From Citromicrobium sp. UBA3494 (GTDB taxonomy: Bacteria > Pseudomonadota > Alphaproteobacteria > Sphingomonadales > Sphingomonadaceae): a stretch of DNA of 64,000 bases. Position numbers and translations under genes: made by a program. Numbering within the stretch: the stretch's first letter is position 1; each line of letters opens with the position of its first letter. This document shows positions 50,622 through 62,195 of the stretch, piece after piece. The notes beneath the pieces are model-generated. The model ran no database searches. It was not told where the DNA came from and was given only the letters and a program-made list of their open reading frames with translations. Location of the stretch: NCBI GenBank assembly GCA_002377695.1, contig DFQH01000001.1:20417-84416 (forward strand), written 5' to 3'.

Positions 50622-51665
50622 TTAGGGAATCAGCAGCGAGGAGTCACCATAGGAATAGAACCGGTACCGGTTCTCTATCGCATGATCATAGGCCGCCAGC
50701 ATCCGCTCGCGGCCCATCAGCGCGCTGACCAGCATGAACAGCGTGGACTTGGGTAGATGGAAATTGGTCATCAGGCCGTCGATCGCGCGGAAGCGGTAGC
50801 CCGGCGTGATGAAGATGTCCGTATCGGCGGCGAACGGCTGGATCGTCCCGCTTTCGTCCGCCGCGCTTTCAAGCAGGCGCAGGACCGTGGTGCCGACCGC
50901 TATCACCCGCCGACCATCCGCCCGCGCGGTATTCAGCCGTTCGGCGGTGTCGGGGGCGATCTCGCCCCATTCGGCATGCATCTTGTGTTCGGCAGTGTCG
51001 CTAGCCTTCACCGGCAGAAAGGTGCCCGCCCCGACATGCAGCGTGAGCGTTTCGGTCGCGATCCCAGCGTCGGCCAAGCGCGTCATCAGGTCGGGGGTGA
51101 AATGCAGCGCGGCGGTGGGCGCGGCGACGGCCCCGGCCTTGTCTGCGAACAGCGTCTGGTAGTCCTGCGCATCGCGTTCGTCCGCTGGTCGCTTGCCCGC
51201 GATATAAGGGGGCAGCGGCATGGCGCCTGCGCGTTCCAGCAAAAGTTCGACGGGCTCGTCACCCTCGAACGCGAGAGTCCAGCTGCCATCGTCGGCGCGG
51301 TTTTCCGCAATCGCGGAAACGCCTTCGGGAAACGCGATCAGGTCGCCTTCGCGCAGCCGCTTGGCGTTGCGCACGAAGGCCTGCCAGCGACGCGCATCGA
51401 TCCGCTTGTGGAGCGTGGCGCCTATCGCGGCTCCCGACGCGCCTTCACGCACGCGCTCCCCCTCCAGCTGAGCGGGAATTACGCGGGTGTCGTTGAAGAC
51501 CAGAACATCGCCGGCGCGCAGCAGATCGGGCAGGTCGTGAACGTGCCGGTCAGCAAAGGCCCCGGCCCCATCGACGACGAGCATCCTGGCCGCATCCCGG
51601 GGGGAAACCGGGCGCAGCGCAATCCGATCCTGCGGCAGGTCGAAATCGAACAGTTCGACTTTCAC
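50622..51665 (-). CDS. queA: S-adenosylmethionine:tRNA ribosyltransferase-isomerase
   Basis: 347 residues. Builds epoxyqueuosine on tRNA from preQ1 and SAM, the step after Tgt. [20 protein letters not shown] at the N-terminus, [28 protein letters not shown], and [10 protein letters not shown]. Downstream of the cyclophilin gene on the same strand (77 bp). Confidence 0.97.
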   Translation of the reverse strand: MKVELFDFDLPQDRIALRPVSPRDAARMLVVDGAGAFADRHVHDLPDLLRAGDVLVFNDTRVIPAQLEGERVREGASGAAIGATLHKRIDARRWQAFVRNAKRLREGDLIAFPEGVSAIAENRADDGSWTLAFEGDEPVELLLERAGAMPLPPYIAGKRPADERDAQDYQTLFADKAGAVAAPTAALHFTPDLMTRLADAGIATETLTLHVGAGTFLPVKASDTAEHKMHAEWGEIAPDTAERLNTARADGRRVIAVGTTVLRLLESAADESGTIQPFAADTDIFITPGYRFRAIDGLMTNFHLPKSTLFMLVSALMGRERMLAAYDHAIENRYRFYSYGDSSLLIP

Positions 51666-51742
51666 GTGCGCCGCATCCGGTCACTCTTGGCAGGGCGGTA
51701 CGCGGGCATCGATCCAGTCCATGGCGCCGCGAACGCGCGCCG

Positions 51743-52426
51743 TTACTGGCCGATCGGCGCGTTGAGATCGTCTGCCGAAATCTCTTCGGAAGGCGGCGAA
51801 GCCAGCTGCGCCGGGCTCGGCGCGGGGCGGTTGTCCACCGCCAGCGAAGCCTGCACGATCCGGGTCGGATTGGTGGGAGGCTCGCCCCGGTTGATCGCAT
51901 CGACCGCGTCCATCCCAGCGATCACCCGGCCGAAATTGGTGTAGTTCTGGTCCAGGCTGAAACGCGGGTAGAAGACGATGAAGAACTGGCTGTTGGCGCT
52001 GTCTTCGCTCTGCGCGCGCGCCATCGACACCGTGCCGCGCACGTGCGGCATCGGGTTGAACTCTTCTTCCAGGTCGGGAAGGTCCGATCCGCCCTGCCCG
52101 GTCCCCGTGGGGTCGCCGGTCTGGGCCATGAAGCCTTCGATCACGCGGTGGAAGATCACCCCGTCGTAGAAGCCCTGGCGGGTCAACCGCTTGATCCGCT
52201 CGACATGGTCGGGCGCCCAGTCGGGCATCAGACGGATCGCCACACGCTCGCCGTTCGAAAGATCGAGGAACAGGATGTTTTCCCGGTCGCTCTGCAGGCT
52301 GTAGTCTATCGTGGCGTAGGACGACATCAGGCGCGGCGCCGGCGTCTCCGCCTCGATATCCTGTGCCATCGAAGGCGAGGCTGCCAGCGCGATCAGCGCG
52401 GCGGCGGAGCAAAGGGTCTTGAGCAT
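51743..52426 (-). CDS. Cyclophilin-type peptidyl-prolyl isomerase, exported
   Basis: 227 residues from the ATG at 52426 (a GTG at 52435 is possible). The signal peptide ends ASPSMAQD, so it is periplasmic. The cyclophilin core has FHRVIEGFMAQTGDP, RGTVSMARAQSEDSANSQFFI and NYTNFGRVIAGMDAVDAI. Catalyses proline cis-trans isomerisation during envelope protein folding. The C-terminal 40 residues are low-complexity. Confidence 0.94.
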   Translation of the reverse strand: MLKTLCSAAALIALAASPSMAQDIEAETPAPRLMSSYATIDYSLQSDRENILFLDLSNGERVAIRLMPDWAPDHVERIKRLTRQGFYDGVIFHRVIEGFMAQTGDPTGTGQGGSDLPDLEEEFNPMPHVRGTVSMARAQSEDSANSQFFIVFYPRFSLDQNYTNFGRVIAGMDAVDAINRGEPPTNPTRIVQASLAVDNRPAPSPAQLASPPSEEISADDLNAPIGQ

Positions 52427-52517
52427 AAGTCTCACGAACGAAATTTCCTAGAATGCGGGGGCGATACAAACCGCGCGCTGTCCGCGCAATGAACGATTTG
52501 TGCTGGGTGCGAACCGC

Positions 52518-53030
52518 CTAGTAATCGCCCTTCATGCCGATCTCCTCCACACGAGAGACCACGTCGTCGCGAACCGAGGGGCTGACAAAGGCTGCAATAT
52601 CGCCGCCATACACCGCGATTTCCTTGACCAGCTTGGACGCGATCGGCTGCAGTGACACGTCGGCCATCAGGAACACGGTTTCGATCTCGTCGTCGAGCTG
52701 CTGGTTCATGCCCGCCATCTGGTATTCGTATTCGAAATCCGCGACGGCGCGCAGGCCGCGCACGATCACGCTGGCCCCTTGCGCCTTGGCGAACTTCATC
52801 AGCAGGGCGTTGAAGCCGATCACCTCGACATTGCCGAGGTCCATATCCTTCACTTCGCGCTCGACCATGGCGAGGCGTTCCTGTGTTTCAAACATCGGAT
52901 TCTTGGACGGGTTGGTGGTGACCCCGATGATGAGCCGGTCGACCAGCCGCGCGGCGCGGCGGATGATATCCGCATGGCCGCGCGTGATCGGATCGAAGGT
53001 GCCGGGGTAGATGCCTATGCGCTCGCTCAA
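52518..53030 (-). CDS. coaD: Phosphopantetheine adenylyltransferase
   Basis: 170 residues from a TTG at 53030 that overlaps the ispA stop (TTGA). An upstream ATG at 53066 would add residues not typical of the family. Adds AMP to 4'-phosphopantetheine, the fourth step of coenzyme A synthesis. Nucleotidyltransferase signature YPGTFDPITRGHADII, VTTNPSKNPMF, RGLRAVADFEYEYQMA and FMPS-type end (SLQPIASKLVKEIA). Confidence 0.95.
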   Translation of the reverse strand: MSERIGIYPGTFDPITRGHADIIRRAARLVDRLIIGVTTNPSKNPMFETQERLAMVEREVKDMDLGNVEVIGFNALLMKFAKAQGASVIVRGLRAVADFEYEYQMAGMNQQLDDEIETVFLMADVSLQPIASKLVKEIAVYGGDIAAFVSPSVRDDVVSRVEEIGMKGDY

Positions 53031-53953
53031 CGATCCCGCTCCACAATATAACGCGCAAGGTCGCACAACACGCCCGCGTCTTCACCATAATGCGCCAGAT
53101 GACCGCAGGCCTGCTCCACCAGAGCCTCGGCCTGCTGACGCGCGGCGTCCGCCCCCATCAGCGAAACGAAAGTCTGCTTGCCCTGCTCCTCGTCCTTGCG
53201 CAGCGCCTTGCCTGCCTTGTCCTCGTCGCCCTCATGGTCGAGCAGGTCGTCGACGATCTGGAAGGCGAGGCCGATGTCGCGGGCGTAATTGATCAAGGGA
53301 CTGCGTGCATCGTGCGGCAGTCTGCCCAAAATAGCGCCCATCTCCACGCTCGCGGTGAGCAGCGCACCGGTCTTGAGCTGTTGCAGGCGGGTGATCGTGT
53401 GCAGGTCGTAGGTCGCGCTGTCAGCCGCCATGTCCATTGCCTGGCCGCCTGCCATGCCGCCCATCCCGCTCGCCAGAGACAGGCACCGGGTCAGCTCCGC
53501 CTGTACGAAGGGGTCCGAACTGACACCCTCGAAAGTCAGGATTTCGAAGGCCAGCGCGTGCAGCGCATCGCCCGCGAGTACGGCAGTCGCCTCGTCGTAG
53601 GCCTTGTGGACCGTGGGCTTGCCGCGCCGCATATCGTCATCGTCCATGCACGGCAGATCGTCGTGGATCAGCGAATAGACATGGATCGATTCAACCGCAG
53701 CACCGGCGAGTATCGCTGCCTCGCGCGAGACATTGAACATCGTCGCGGTGGCAACCAGCAGCAGCGGGCGTATCCGCTTGCCCCCGCCGATTGCTGCATA
53801 CCGCATGGCCTCCACCAGCGGCGCACGGGTATCGTCGGGCAGCGGCAGCAGGCGTTCGAACGCCTCGTCTATGTCCGTACGGATCGTGGCCAGCGCCATG
53901 CGCAAACGCGCGCCACCGGCCTCCTCGAAATCCATTTCAGAGCCGTCCGTCAC
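53027..53953 (-). CDS. ispA: Farnesyl/geranyl diphosphate synthase (polyprenyl synthetase)
   Basis: 308 residues from a GTG that overlaps the xseB stop (GTGA). Condenses isopentenyl diphosphate with dimethylallyl and geranyl diphosphate. First aspartate-rich motif HDDLPCMDDDDMRRG, second AFQIVDDLLD, and GGGKRIRPLL. The wide DD-x4-D first motif is the bacterial short-chain type. Between xseB and coaD in a tightly overlapping trio. Confidence 0.95.
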   Translation of the reverse strand: MTDGSEMDFEEAGGARLRMALATIRTDIDEAFERLLPLPDDTRAPLVEAMRYAAIGGGKRIRPLLLVATATMFNVSREAAILAGAAVESIHVYSLIHDDLPCMDDDDMRRGKPTVHKAYDEATAVLAGDALHALAFEILTFEGVSSDPFVQAELTRCLSLASGMGGMAGGQAMDMAADSATYDLHTITRLQQLKTGALLTASVEMGAILGRLPHDARSPLINYARDIGLAFQIVDDLLDHEGDEDKAGKALRKDEEQGKQTFVSLMGADAARQQAEALVEQACGHLAHYGEDAGVLCDLARYIVERDR

Positions 53954-54201
53954 TCTGGACCATCGAAGCTCTTGGTGCCGCTCGGTTTGCCGCCCGCGTC
54001 GAGCACGATCGCCTCGATCCGCGCCTGGGCGGCGTCGAGCCGGGCCTGGCAGGCCGCGCGCAGCTTCTCGCCGCGTTCGTAGAGCGTGATCGACTGGTCG
54101 AGCGGAACCTCGCCATCCTCCAGCTGGCGCACCACCTGCTGGAGCGCCTTGAGAGCTTCCTCGAAGCTCATGTCGGAAATATCGGGTGCGTCCTGTGCCA
54201 T
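53950..54201 (-). CDS. xseB: Exodeoxyribonuclease VII small subunit
   Basis: 83 residues from the ATG at 54201. MSFEEALKALQQVVRQLEDG, then VPLDQSITLYERGEKLRAAC, the whole family signature. With XseA it trims single-stranded DNA. The xseB-ispA order is conserved in many bacteria. Confidence 0.95.
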   Translation of the reverse strand: MAQDAPDISDMSFEEALKALQQVVRQLEDGEVPLDQSITLYERGEKLRAACQARLDAAQARIEAIVLDAGGKPSGTKSFDGPE

Positions 54202-54282
54202 TGCAGGCGAGCAATGGCTTGGTGCATGGTACTGGTCAAGCGGGGGCGCCACGGATCGGGGTACGCTTGGGGAGAAAAACGC

Positions 54283-54966
54283 ATGTTCATCGGGCATTTT
54301 GCCCCGGCCTTCGTGGCTGCGGCGGTCACGCCGGACCGGCCTCGGCTGGGGATCTACTTCCTAGCGGCGCAGCTGGTGGACTGGGCATTCTTCGCCTTCG
54401 TGCTGATCGGCGTCGAAGATTTGCGGATCGTGCCGGGCATCACCGCGATGAACCCGATGGACCTCTATCACATGCCCTATACCCACAGCCTGCTCGGCAG
54501 CGCGGGCTTTGCCTCAGGCTTTGCGTTCATCGCATGGCTTGTAACGCGCGATCGTGCGGTGGGCCTGCTTGCCGGGGCGGTGGTGCTGTCGCACTGGCTG
54601 CTCGATTTGCTGGTTCATCGCCCGGACCTGACGCTGGCGGGCGATCCCCCGAAACTCGGCTTTGGATTGTGGAATTACCCTGCCATCGAAATGCCGCTGG
54701 AATTGGCGCTGACCTTCGGCGCGATGGCTTTCTTCATCTCGCGCACCCGGGGTTACGTCCTGCCCGCGCTGGTCCTTGCCCTGCTGCTGCTCGCCTTTCA
54801 GGCGGTAAACTGGTTCGGGCCGGAACCCGATGAAGTGTCGGGGGCACTGTCCTATGCCGGGTTTTTCGCCTTCGGCCTGCTCACCTTCGCCGCATCCTGG
54901 CTGGGACAAAAGAGGCGTGTGAAAGCGCAGGATGGGGGACTGGCGCGAAAAGGCGGAGCGGTTTAA
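54283..54966 (+). CDS. Multi-pass membrane protein, metal-dependent hydrolase-like (YdjM type)
   Basis: 227 residues from the ATG at 54283 (GGAG upstream). Five or six hydrophobic helices. The [13 protein letters not shown] start, the YTHSLLGS segment (His with a following Ser/Leu) and [14 protein letters not shown] give the spaced histidines and aspartates of membrane-bound YdjM/LexA-regulated hydrolases. Activity untested. It precedes purL by 10 bp but reads as its own gene. Confidence 0.75.
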   Translation: MFIGHFAPAFVAAAVTPDRPRLGIYFLAAQLVDWAFFAFVLIGVEDLRIVPGITAMNPMDLYHMPYTHSLLGSAGFASGFAFIAWLVTRDRAVGLLAGAVVLSHWLLDLLVHRPDLTLAGDPPKLGFGLWNYPAIEMPLELALTFGAMAFFISRTRGYVLPALVLALLLLAFQAVNWFGPEPDEVSGALSYAGFFAFGLLTFAASWLGQKRRVKAQDGGLARKGGAV

Positions 54967-54976
54967 GCGGCCTGCC

Positions 54977-57229
<2,253 letters not shown>

Positions 57230-57231
57230 TC

Positions 57232-57639
57232 GTGCCCGCAGGCCATTCCGAAACGCCGCTGGCGAAGCAGCTCAACCTGCGCGACGATCAGCGGGTGTGG
57301 TTTCATGCCATGCCCGAAAATGTGCAGGACGAGACCGGTGAATATGCGCTCGACCTGATCTTCGTTGCCGATCCGTCGGAAGGCATCGACGCGGCGCATA
57401 TCTTCGTCACCGAGCGCGCCGAGCTGGAGAGCCACCTCGCCGCGTTGCGCCGCCACATTGCGCCGGACGGGCATATCTGGGTGAGCTGGCCCACGCAGGC
57501 CTCCAAAGCGCCGACCGATATAACCGATGACACAATCCGCGAGGCCGCCCTGCCACTCGGCTTGGTCGATACGACATTGTGCGCGGTGGATGAGGTCTGG
57601 TCGGGCCTCAAGCTGGTGATCCGCAAGGATTTGCGGTGA
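57232..57639 (+). CDS. DUF3052 family protein
   Basis: 135 residues from a GTG at 57232 with GGAGGG 7 bp before it, only 2 bp after purL. Pattern HSETPLAKQLNLRDDQRVWF, then DLIFVADPSEGIDAAHIFV and HIWVSWPTQASKAPTDITDD. The family is widespread but unassigned. Coupled by GTGA to the nitroreductase gene. Confidence 0.88.
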   Translation: MPAGHSETPLAKQLNLRDDQRVWFHAMPENVQDETGEYALDLIFVADPSEGIDAAHIFVTERAELESHLAALRRHIAPDGHIWVSWPTQASKAPTDITDDTIREAALPLGLVDTTLCAVDEVWSGLKLVIRKDLR

Positions 57640-58307
57640 GCGAACGGCACCTGCCCTTCCCGCAGCTGCCCGACCACACCGACGAAGAGAGAATCGCGCG
57701 CGCTCGCGCGGCCTACGAACGCCTCAAAACACGCCACACCTGTCGCAGTTTCACCGACGCGCCTGTGCCGCGCGAGATCATAGAGGCGGCAATTCAGGCT
57801 GCGGGCACCGCGCCCAATGGTGCAAACCACCAGCCATGGTATTTCGCGGCGGTTTCCTCTCCCGACAAAAAGCGCGCCATCCGTGAGGCTGCCGAGGCGG
57901 AGGAGAGGGCGTTCTATGCGGGCAAGGCGAGCAAGGAGTGGCTCGATGCACTCGCCCCGCTGGGCACGGACGCGGACAAGCCCTTCCTCGAAACCGCGCC
58001 GTGGCTGATCGTGTGCTTCGCGCAGCGCAAGGGCGGGATCGAGGAGGACGGGAAGACGCAGAATTACTACGTCACCGAAAGCGTCGGCATCGCGTGCGGA
58101 CTGCTGCTGGCGACATTGCACGAGGCTGGCCTTGCCACGCTCACCCATACCCCCTCGCCCATGGGTTTCCTGCGCGAGATTTGCGGGCGGCCCGAGCATG
58201 AGAAACCGTTGATGATCGTGGTTGCCGGGCATCCATCGCCCGACGCGAGCGTGCCCGGCCACGCGCTTCGCAAGAAGCCGCTCAGCCAGATCGCCAGCTG
58301 GCTTTAG
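57636..58307 (+). CDS. Nitroreductase-family flavoprotein (iodotyrosine-deiodinase-like)
   Basis: 223 residues from a GTG overlapping the previous stop. FMN-binding RHTCRSFTDAPVPREII near the N-terminus fits KTRHTCRSF, then GTAPNGANHQPWYFAAVSS, and the lid region EEERAFYAGKASKEWLDAL, close to the IYD-like branch. The end GHPSPDASVP is typical. Likely reduces nitro, quinone or halogenated aromatics using NAD(P)H; substrate unknown. Confidence 0.9.
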   Translation: MSERHLPFPQLPDHTDEERIARARAAYERLKTRHTCRSFTDAPVPREIIEAAIQAAGTAPNGANHQPWYFAAVSSPDKKRAIREAAEAEERAFYAGKASKEWLDALAPLGTDADKPFLETAPWLIVCFAQRKGGIEEDGKTQNYYVTESVGIACGLLLATLHEAGLATLTHTPSPMGFLREICGRPEHEKPLMIVVAGHPSPDASVPGHALRKKPLSQIASWL

Positions 58308-58310
58308 TCC

Positions 58311-59162
58311 TCAGGCGGTGGCGGGAGCGCCGACTTCGCTCGGCTCGGTGCCGAGCAGATCATAGGGGTCGATCCCCTCCTCGCGCCAGATGCGGTGGCA
58401 TTCGCGATACCAGTGCGGCTCCGGAATATTCAGCTTCTTGCGCGCTTCCTGCAGGTCCATCGCCAGCAATTCGCGGATCGACATGGCGACCAGCGCCGGG
58501 CACGCGGTGCCCGTCTTCTGCGCCTGGCGCACCGCCTTGAAAACCGGTGCCTTGCTGCCCTTCGCGCCGCGTTTGATGTTGAGCGCCCCGGCATAGCCGA
58601 TCAGCAAATGGCCGTGGCTCGGCTGCTGGCCGTAGGTGAACAGCAGCACGCATTGCTCACCCAGCGCATCGCGGCCATACCCGGTCAGCACGTGCATCAG
58701 ATCGTGCGTGTCGCGGCTACGGAAGCCGAACCATTCCACCAGATCGCCGTACCTGCGGCGGCCAAGCTTGTCGGCTTCTGCCACGAGTCCGGCAGCAGAC
58801 AGGCCTTCGCTCTCCATGAAGTCGCAATAGGCATGCGCGACGCTGCCCTGCGGTAGCTCGCGCAGGGCCTCGTGATCGTCGAGGATCGGCGGAAGGTAAG
58901 GTTCTTCCCTGCGCAGACGTTCCCCCTGCTCGCTCAGCACCAGGTTGCGGACGCGCGGCATGAAGCTCTTGTGCGGCAGCGCTTCGAAGATGCGGAAGAC
59001 GTGGCTGGTGTCTTCCTTGTCCTTCAGGAGCTCGCGGAAATGATGGTACGCGAGCAGGGGACGGTACTTCGGCATCTCCCGGTCGGGATGGCGAAGCGGC
59101 GTACCATCGGCTGCGGTTTCCATGTCGGCAGCGGCGTCGGTGATCGGACTGGCATCGGTCAT
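58311..59162 (-). CDS. Coq4 family protein (ubiquinone biosynthesis homologue)
   Basis: 283 residues from the ATG at 59162. The Coq4 zinc motif HDxxH is seen in RDTHDLMHVLTGYGRDALGE (near 155-175), with LVEWFGFRSR before it and WYRECHRIWREEGIDPYDLL at the end. Eukaryotic Coq4 scaffolds and decarboxylates in ubiquinone synthesis; bacterial relatives are common in sphingomonads. A palindrome lies just upstream of the start. Confidence 0.88.
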   Translation of the reverse strand: MTDASPITDAAADMETAADGTPLRHPDREMPKYRPLLAYHHFRELLKDKEDTSHVFRIFEALPHKSFMPRVRNLVLSEQGERLRREEPYLPPILDDHEALRELPQGSVAHAYCDFMESEGLSAAGLVAEADKLGRRRYGDLVEWFGFRSRDTHDLMHVLTGYGRDALGEQCVLLFTYGQQPSHGHLLIGYAGALNIKRGAKGSKAPVFKAVRQAQKTGTACPALVAMSIRELLAMDLQEARKKLNIPEPHWYRECHRIWREEGIDPYDLLGTEPSEVGAPATA

Positions 59163-59177
59163 GGCAAAATTCCTTAC

Positions 59178-59191
59178 TGACACGAATGTCA
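59178..59191. promoter_or_regulatory. Putative operator TGACA-N4-TGTCA before the coq4 homologue
   Basis: TGACACGAATGTCA, arms of 5 bp with a 4-bp spacer, 16 bp upstream of the ATG. It resembles TetR-type operators placed before lipid or hydrophobe-responsive genes. A binder gene is not visible nearby. Confidence 0.5.
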
Positions 59192-59220
59192 ATAAAGCAT
59201 GAACCAGAAAGTTCCAAGGC

Positions 59221-60105
59221 CTATTTCAGGACCCATTTTTCGCGGTCGATCCCGAGCAGCAACAGGACTGCGGTGATATCCTCGCTATCCACCCATCCAT
59301 TGGCCGCCGCCCGGGTCCTGGGCTTCGCACGAAAGGCTATGCCGTAATCCGCCGCGAGCAGCATCGGCGTGTCGTTCGCACCGTCTCCCAGCGCAAGCGT
59401 CCTTGCGCCCTCCCCCAGCTTCGCAGCCTCTTCGCGCAGGGTCGCTTCCTTGGTGGTGCTGTCGCAAATCGGCTGTTGCACCGCACCTGTCAGCTTGCCG
59501 TCCTTCACCAGCAGCCGGTTACCGATCACATGATCGAAGCCGAGCCTTTCCGCGACCGGATCGGCGAAGCGGTGGAACCCGCCCGTCACCAGCACGCTGC
59601 GCGCACCATGCGCCGAAAGCGTCGCAATCAGTGTCGCGGCCCCCGGCGTCGGGCTGATCCGTTCGTGGAGGCACCGTTCGATCGCGCCCTCCTCCAGACC
59701 TTCGAGCAGGCCGACACGCTCCTTCAACGCCCCGGCGAAATCCAGTTCGCCCCGCATCGCGCGCTCGGTGATTTCGGCGACCTGCGGCTTCAACCCGGCA
59801 AAATCCGCCAGTTCGTCGATGCATTCCTGCCCGATCATGGTCGAATCCATGTCGCTGACGACGAGGCGCGGGATTTCGATCACATCGTCTGCAAAGAGCG
59901 CGGCCGAGGGGGCGAGATGCTCTTCCACCAGCGGCGCGACCACCTCCCGTGTCCCTTCGGGGATCGCGATCTCCAGCACCTCGCCGCAGAAATCCAGCAT
60001 GGAGGCGCCCGCGAAGGGCTGGCCAGCATCGGCCAGCGCGGTTTCCAGTGCGCGAAGGCTTGCCTCCGACGGGACCGGCTCTGATAGGACGCGGACGATG
60101 AGCAC
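59221..60105 (-). CDS. serB: Phosphoserine phosphatase
   Basis: 294 residues from the GTG at 60105, which has GGAG 5 bp upstream; the ATG at 60147 has no such site and would overlap miaA by 50 bp. Last step of serine synthesis. HAD motifs: [20 protein letters not shown] (nucleophile), [12 protein letters not shown], and [13 protein letters not shown]. An ACT-like N-terminal part precedes. Reads away from miaA with an 8-bp overlap of the start regions. Confidence 0.95.
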   Translation of the reverse strand: MLIVRVLSEPVPSEASLRALETALADAGQPFAGASMLDFCGEVLEIAIPEGTREVVAPLVEEHLAPSAALFADDVIEIPRLVVSDMDSTMIGQECIDELADFAGLKPQVAEITERAMRGELDFAGALKERVGLLEGLEEGAIERCLHERISPTPGAATLIATLSAHGARSVLVTGGFHRFADPVAERLGFDHVIGNRLLVKDGKLTGAVQQPICDSTTKEATLREEAAKLGEGARTLALGDGANDTPMLLAADYGIAFRAKPRTRAAANGWVDSEDITAVLLLLGIDREKWVLK

Positions 60106-61069
60106 GAACGAATTCTCCGATACGGCAGGTGGACCGCTGGCGCTCATCGCAGGGCCCACTGCCAGCGGCAAGAGTGCGCTGGCGCTCGATCTGGCGGACT
60201 CGCTTGCGAAGGCCGGGCGCAGGGGCGTGATCGTGAATGCGGACAGCGCGCAGGTCTATGCCGATCTGCGCGTGCTCAGCGCACGACCGGACGACGCCGA
60301 CCTGTCACGCGCAGAACATCGTCTGTTCGGGGCGTGGGATGGATCTCAGACATGTTCGGCAGCGGATTGGGCAGTGCGGGCGAGGCAGGAAATCGCGCAG
60401 AGCCACGCGGCCGGTGCGGTGCCCATCCTTGTCGGCGGCACCGGCCTCTATATACGGACGCTGCTCGACGGAATCGCACCCATCCCGGCGATTACGCCGC
60501 ATGTGCGCGACGCGGTGCGCGCCTTGCCGACCGAAGAGGCTCACGCCGCGCTCTCGCACGAGGACCCGGCGAGCCATGCGCGCCTCGATCCGGGCGACAG
60601 GCAGCGTATTGCACGCGCGCTGGAGGTGGTTCGTTCCACCGGCCTGACGCTAGGCAACTGGCAAGAGCGGCGCGAGGGCGGGATCGCAGACAAGGTGAAT
60701 CTTGCGCCCGTCATCCTCCTGCCCGAGCGCGAGTGGCTTTACGCGCGCTGCGATGCCCGGTTCGAGGCGATGCTTGATAGCGGCGCCGTGGCAGAGGTCG
60801 AGGCGCTGCTCGCGCGCGAACTCGATCCCGATCTGCCGGTGATGCGCGCCATCGGCGTGCGCGAGATTGCCGCGTGGCTGGGCGGCGAAATCTCGCGCGA
60901 TGAAGCCGTGGCTAAAGGGCAGCAAGCGACCCGCAACTACGCGAAACGACAATATACCTGGCTGCGGCACCAGCCGCCGGAGAACTGGCCGCGGGTCGCG
61001 ACAGCCGAGGAGGCGCTGGCGTTGCTGGTCGCCGACGCTAGGCTGGTTCGCGGAGAGGAATCGCAATGA
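60098..61069 (+). CDS. miaA: tRNA dimethylallyltransferase
   Basis: 323 residues. Prenylates A37 of UNN-reading tRNAs. [19 protein letters not shown] (P-loop), [48 protein letters not shown]. The start at 60098 overlaps the serB start region head-to-head. The stop overlaps the next gene (ATGA). Confidence 0.95.
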   Translation: MSTNEFSDTAGGPLALIAGPTASGKSALALDLADSLAKAGRRGVIVNADSAQVYADLRVLSARPDDADLSRAEHRLFGAWDGSQTCSAADWAVRARQEIAQSHAAGAVPILVGGTGLYIRTLLDGIAPIPAITPHVRDAVRALPTEEAHAALSHEDPASHARLDPGDRQRIARALEVVRSTGLTLGNWQERREGGIADKVNLAPVILLPEREWLYARCDARFEAMLDSGAVAEVEALLARELDPDLPVMRAIGVREIAAWLGGEISRDEAVAKGQQATRNYAKRQYTWLRHQPPENWPRVATAEEALALLVADARLVRGEESQ

Positions 61070-62126
61070 ACATGACGACCGAAGAGACCATTCTGGAGCC
61101 CAATCTTCCGATCATCGATCCGCACCACCACCTGTGGGACCTGCGACCGGTGATTCCTGCATTCCCCGAACCGCTCCACCCGTTTCTCGAGACCGTGGCG
61201 GGTGCAGCGCATTACACCTTCGATCAGCTGCAGGTGGATACGCAGTCGGGCCACAGGGTCGTCGGCACGGTCTTCATGGAGTGCGGCGCCTTCTACGATC
61301 CCTCGCGCGGCGAGGACATGAAGGTGGTGGGCGAGGTCGAGTTCGTGCGCGGTGTCGCAGCACAGGGCGCGAGCGGCCTGTACGGCCCCTACCGCCCTGT
61401 GCGGGGATCGTGGGCCACGCGGACCTGCGGCTCGGCGCTTCGGCTGGCGCTGTGCTCGACGCGCTGGCGGAAGCGGGCGGCACCCGTTTCAAGGGTATCC
61501 GGCACGCCGGCGCCTGGGATGCGGACCCCGATGTGCTGGGCCCGGCCTTTCACCATCCCGAAGGGCTCTACCGCGACGCCGCCTTTCGTGAGGGGTTTGC
61601 AGAACTGGGCAAACGGGGTCTGAGCTTCGATGCATGGGTTCTCGAACCGCAGCTGGACGACGTGATCGACCTGGCAAAGGCTTTCCCCGACCAGCCCATC
61701 GTCCTCGACCACTGTGGAACCCCGCTGGGCACTGCCTGCTACAAGGGCAAGCTGGACGAGCATTTGGAGCGCTGGCGCAGCTCCATCCGCGAACTGGCGG
61801 ATAGCGAGAACGTGGTGGTCAAGCTGGGCGGGCTCGCAATGTCCTTCTGCGGCATGCCCGCGGATGGTCCGACCGATGACGTTCCATCCCAAGCGCTCGC
61901 CGAGATGTGGCGGCCCTACATCGAAACCTGCATCGAGGCCTTCGGGCCGGATCGGGCGATGTTCGAAAGCAATTACCCCGTCGACAGGTGGGGCGGCAGC
62001 TACGCAACCCTCTGGAATGCGTTCAAACATCTGGCATCGGGTGCATCGGCCGAGGAAAAGCACGCCCTGTTCGCCGGCACCGCAGCGCGCACCTACGGCA
62101 TCGAACACCTGCTCGAGTTGACGTAA
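61066..62126 (+). pseudogene. Amidohydrolase (amidohydro_2 type) broken by a frameshift
   Basis: The N-terminal frame (from 61066) has LPIIDPHHHLWDL (metal-binding HxH), FVRGVAAQGASGLYGP, then turns to noise. A second frame from about 61398 to 62126 reads CAGIVGHADLRLGA, ALAEAGGTRFKGIRHA, IVLDHCGTPLG and FESNYPVDRWGGSY, completing the family. One missing base fits: inserting C into the CCC at 61395-61397 restores YRPCAGIVGHADL. The reconstructed protein would be about 353 residues. Either a real pseudogene or a sequencing error in a C-run. Coupled to miaA by ATGA. Confidence 0.85.
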
Positions 62127-62195
62127 CGGCAATCTCGACACCGCCGGAAGCCGCGCATAGACCCCATCCAGACACGATATCCGGAGAGACGATCA

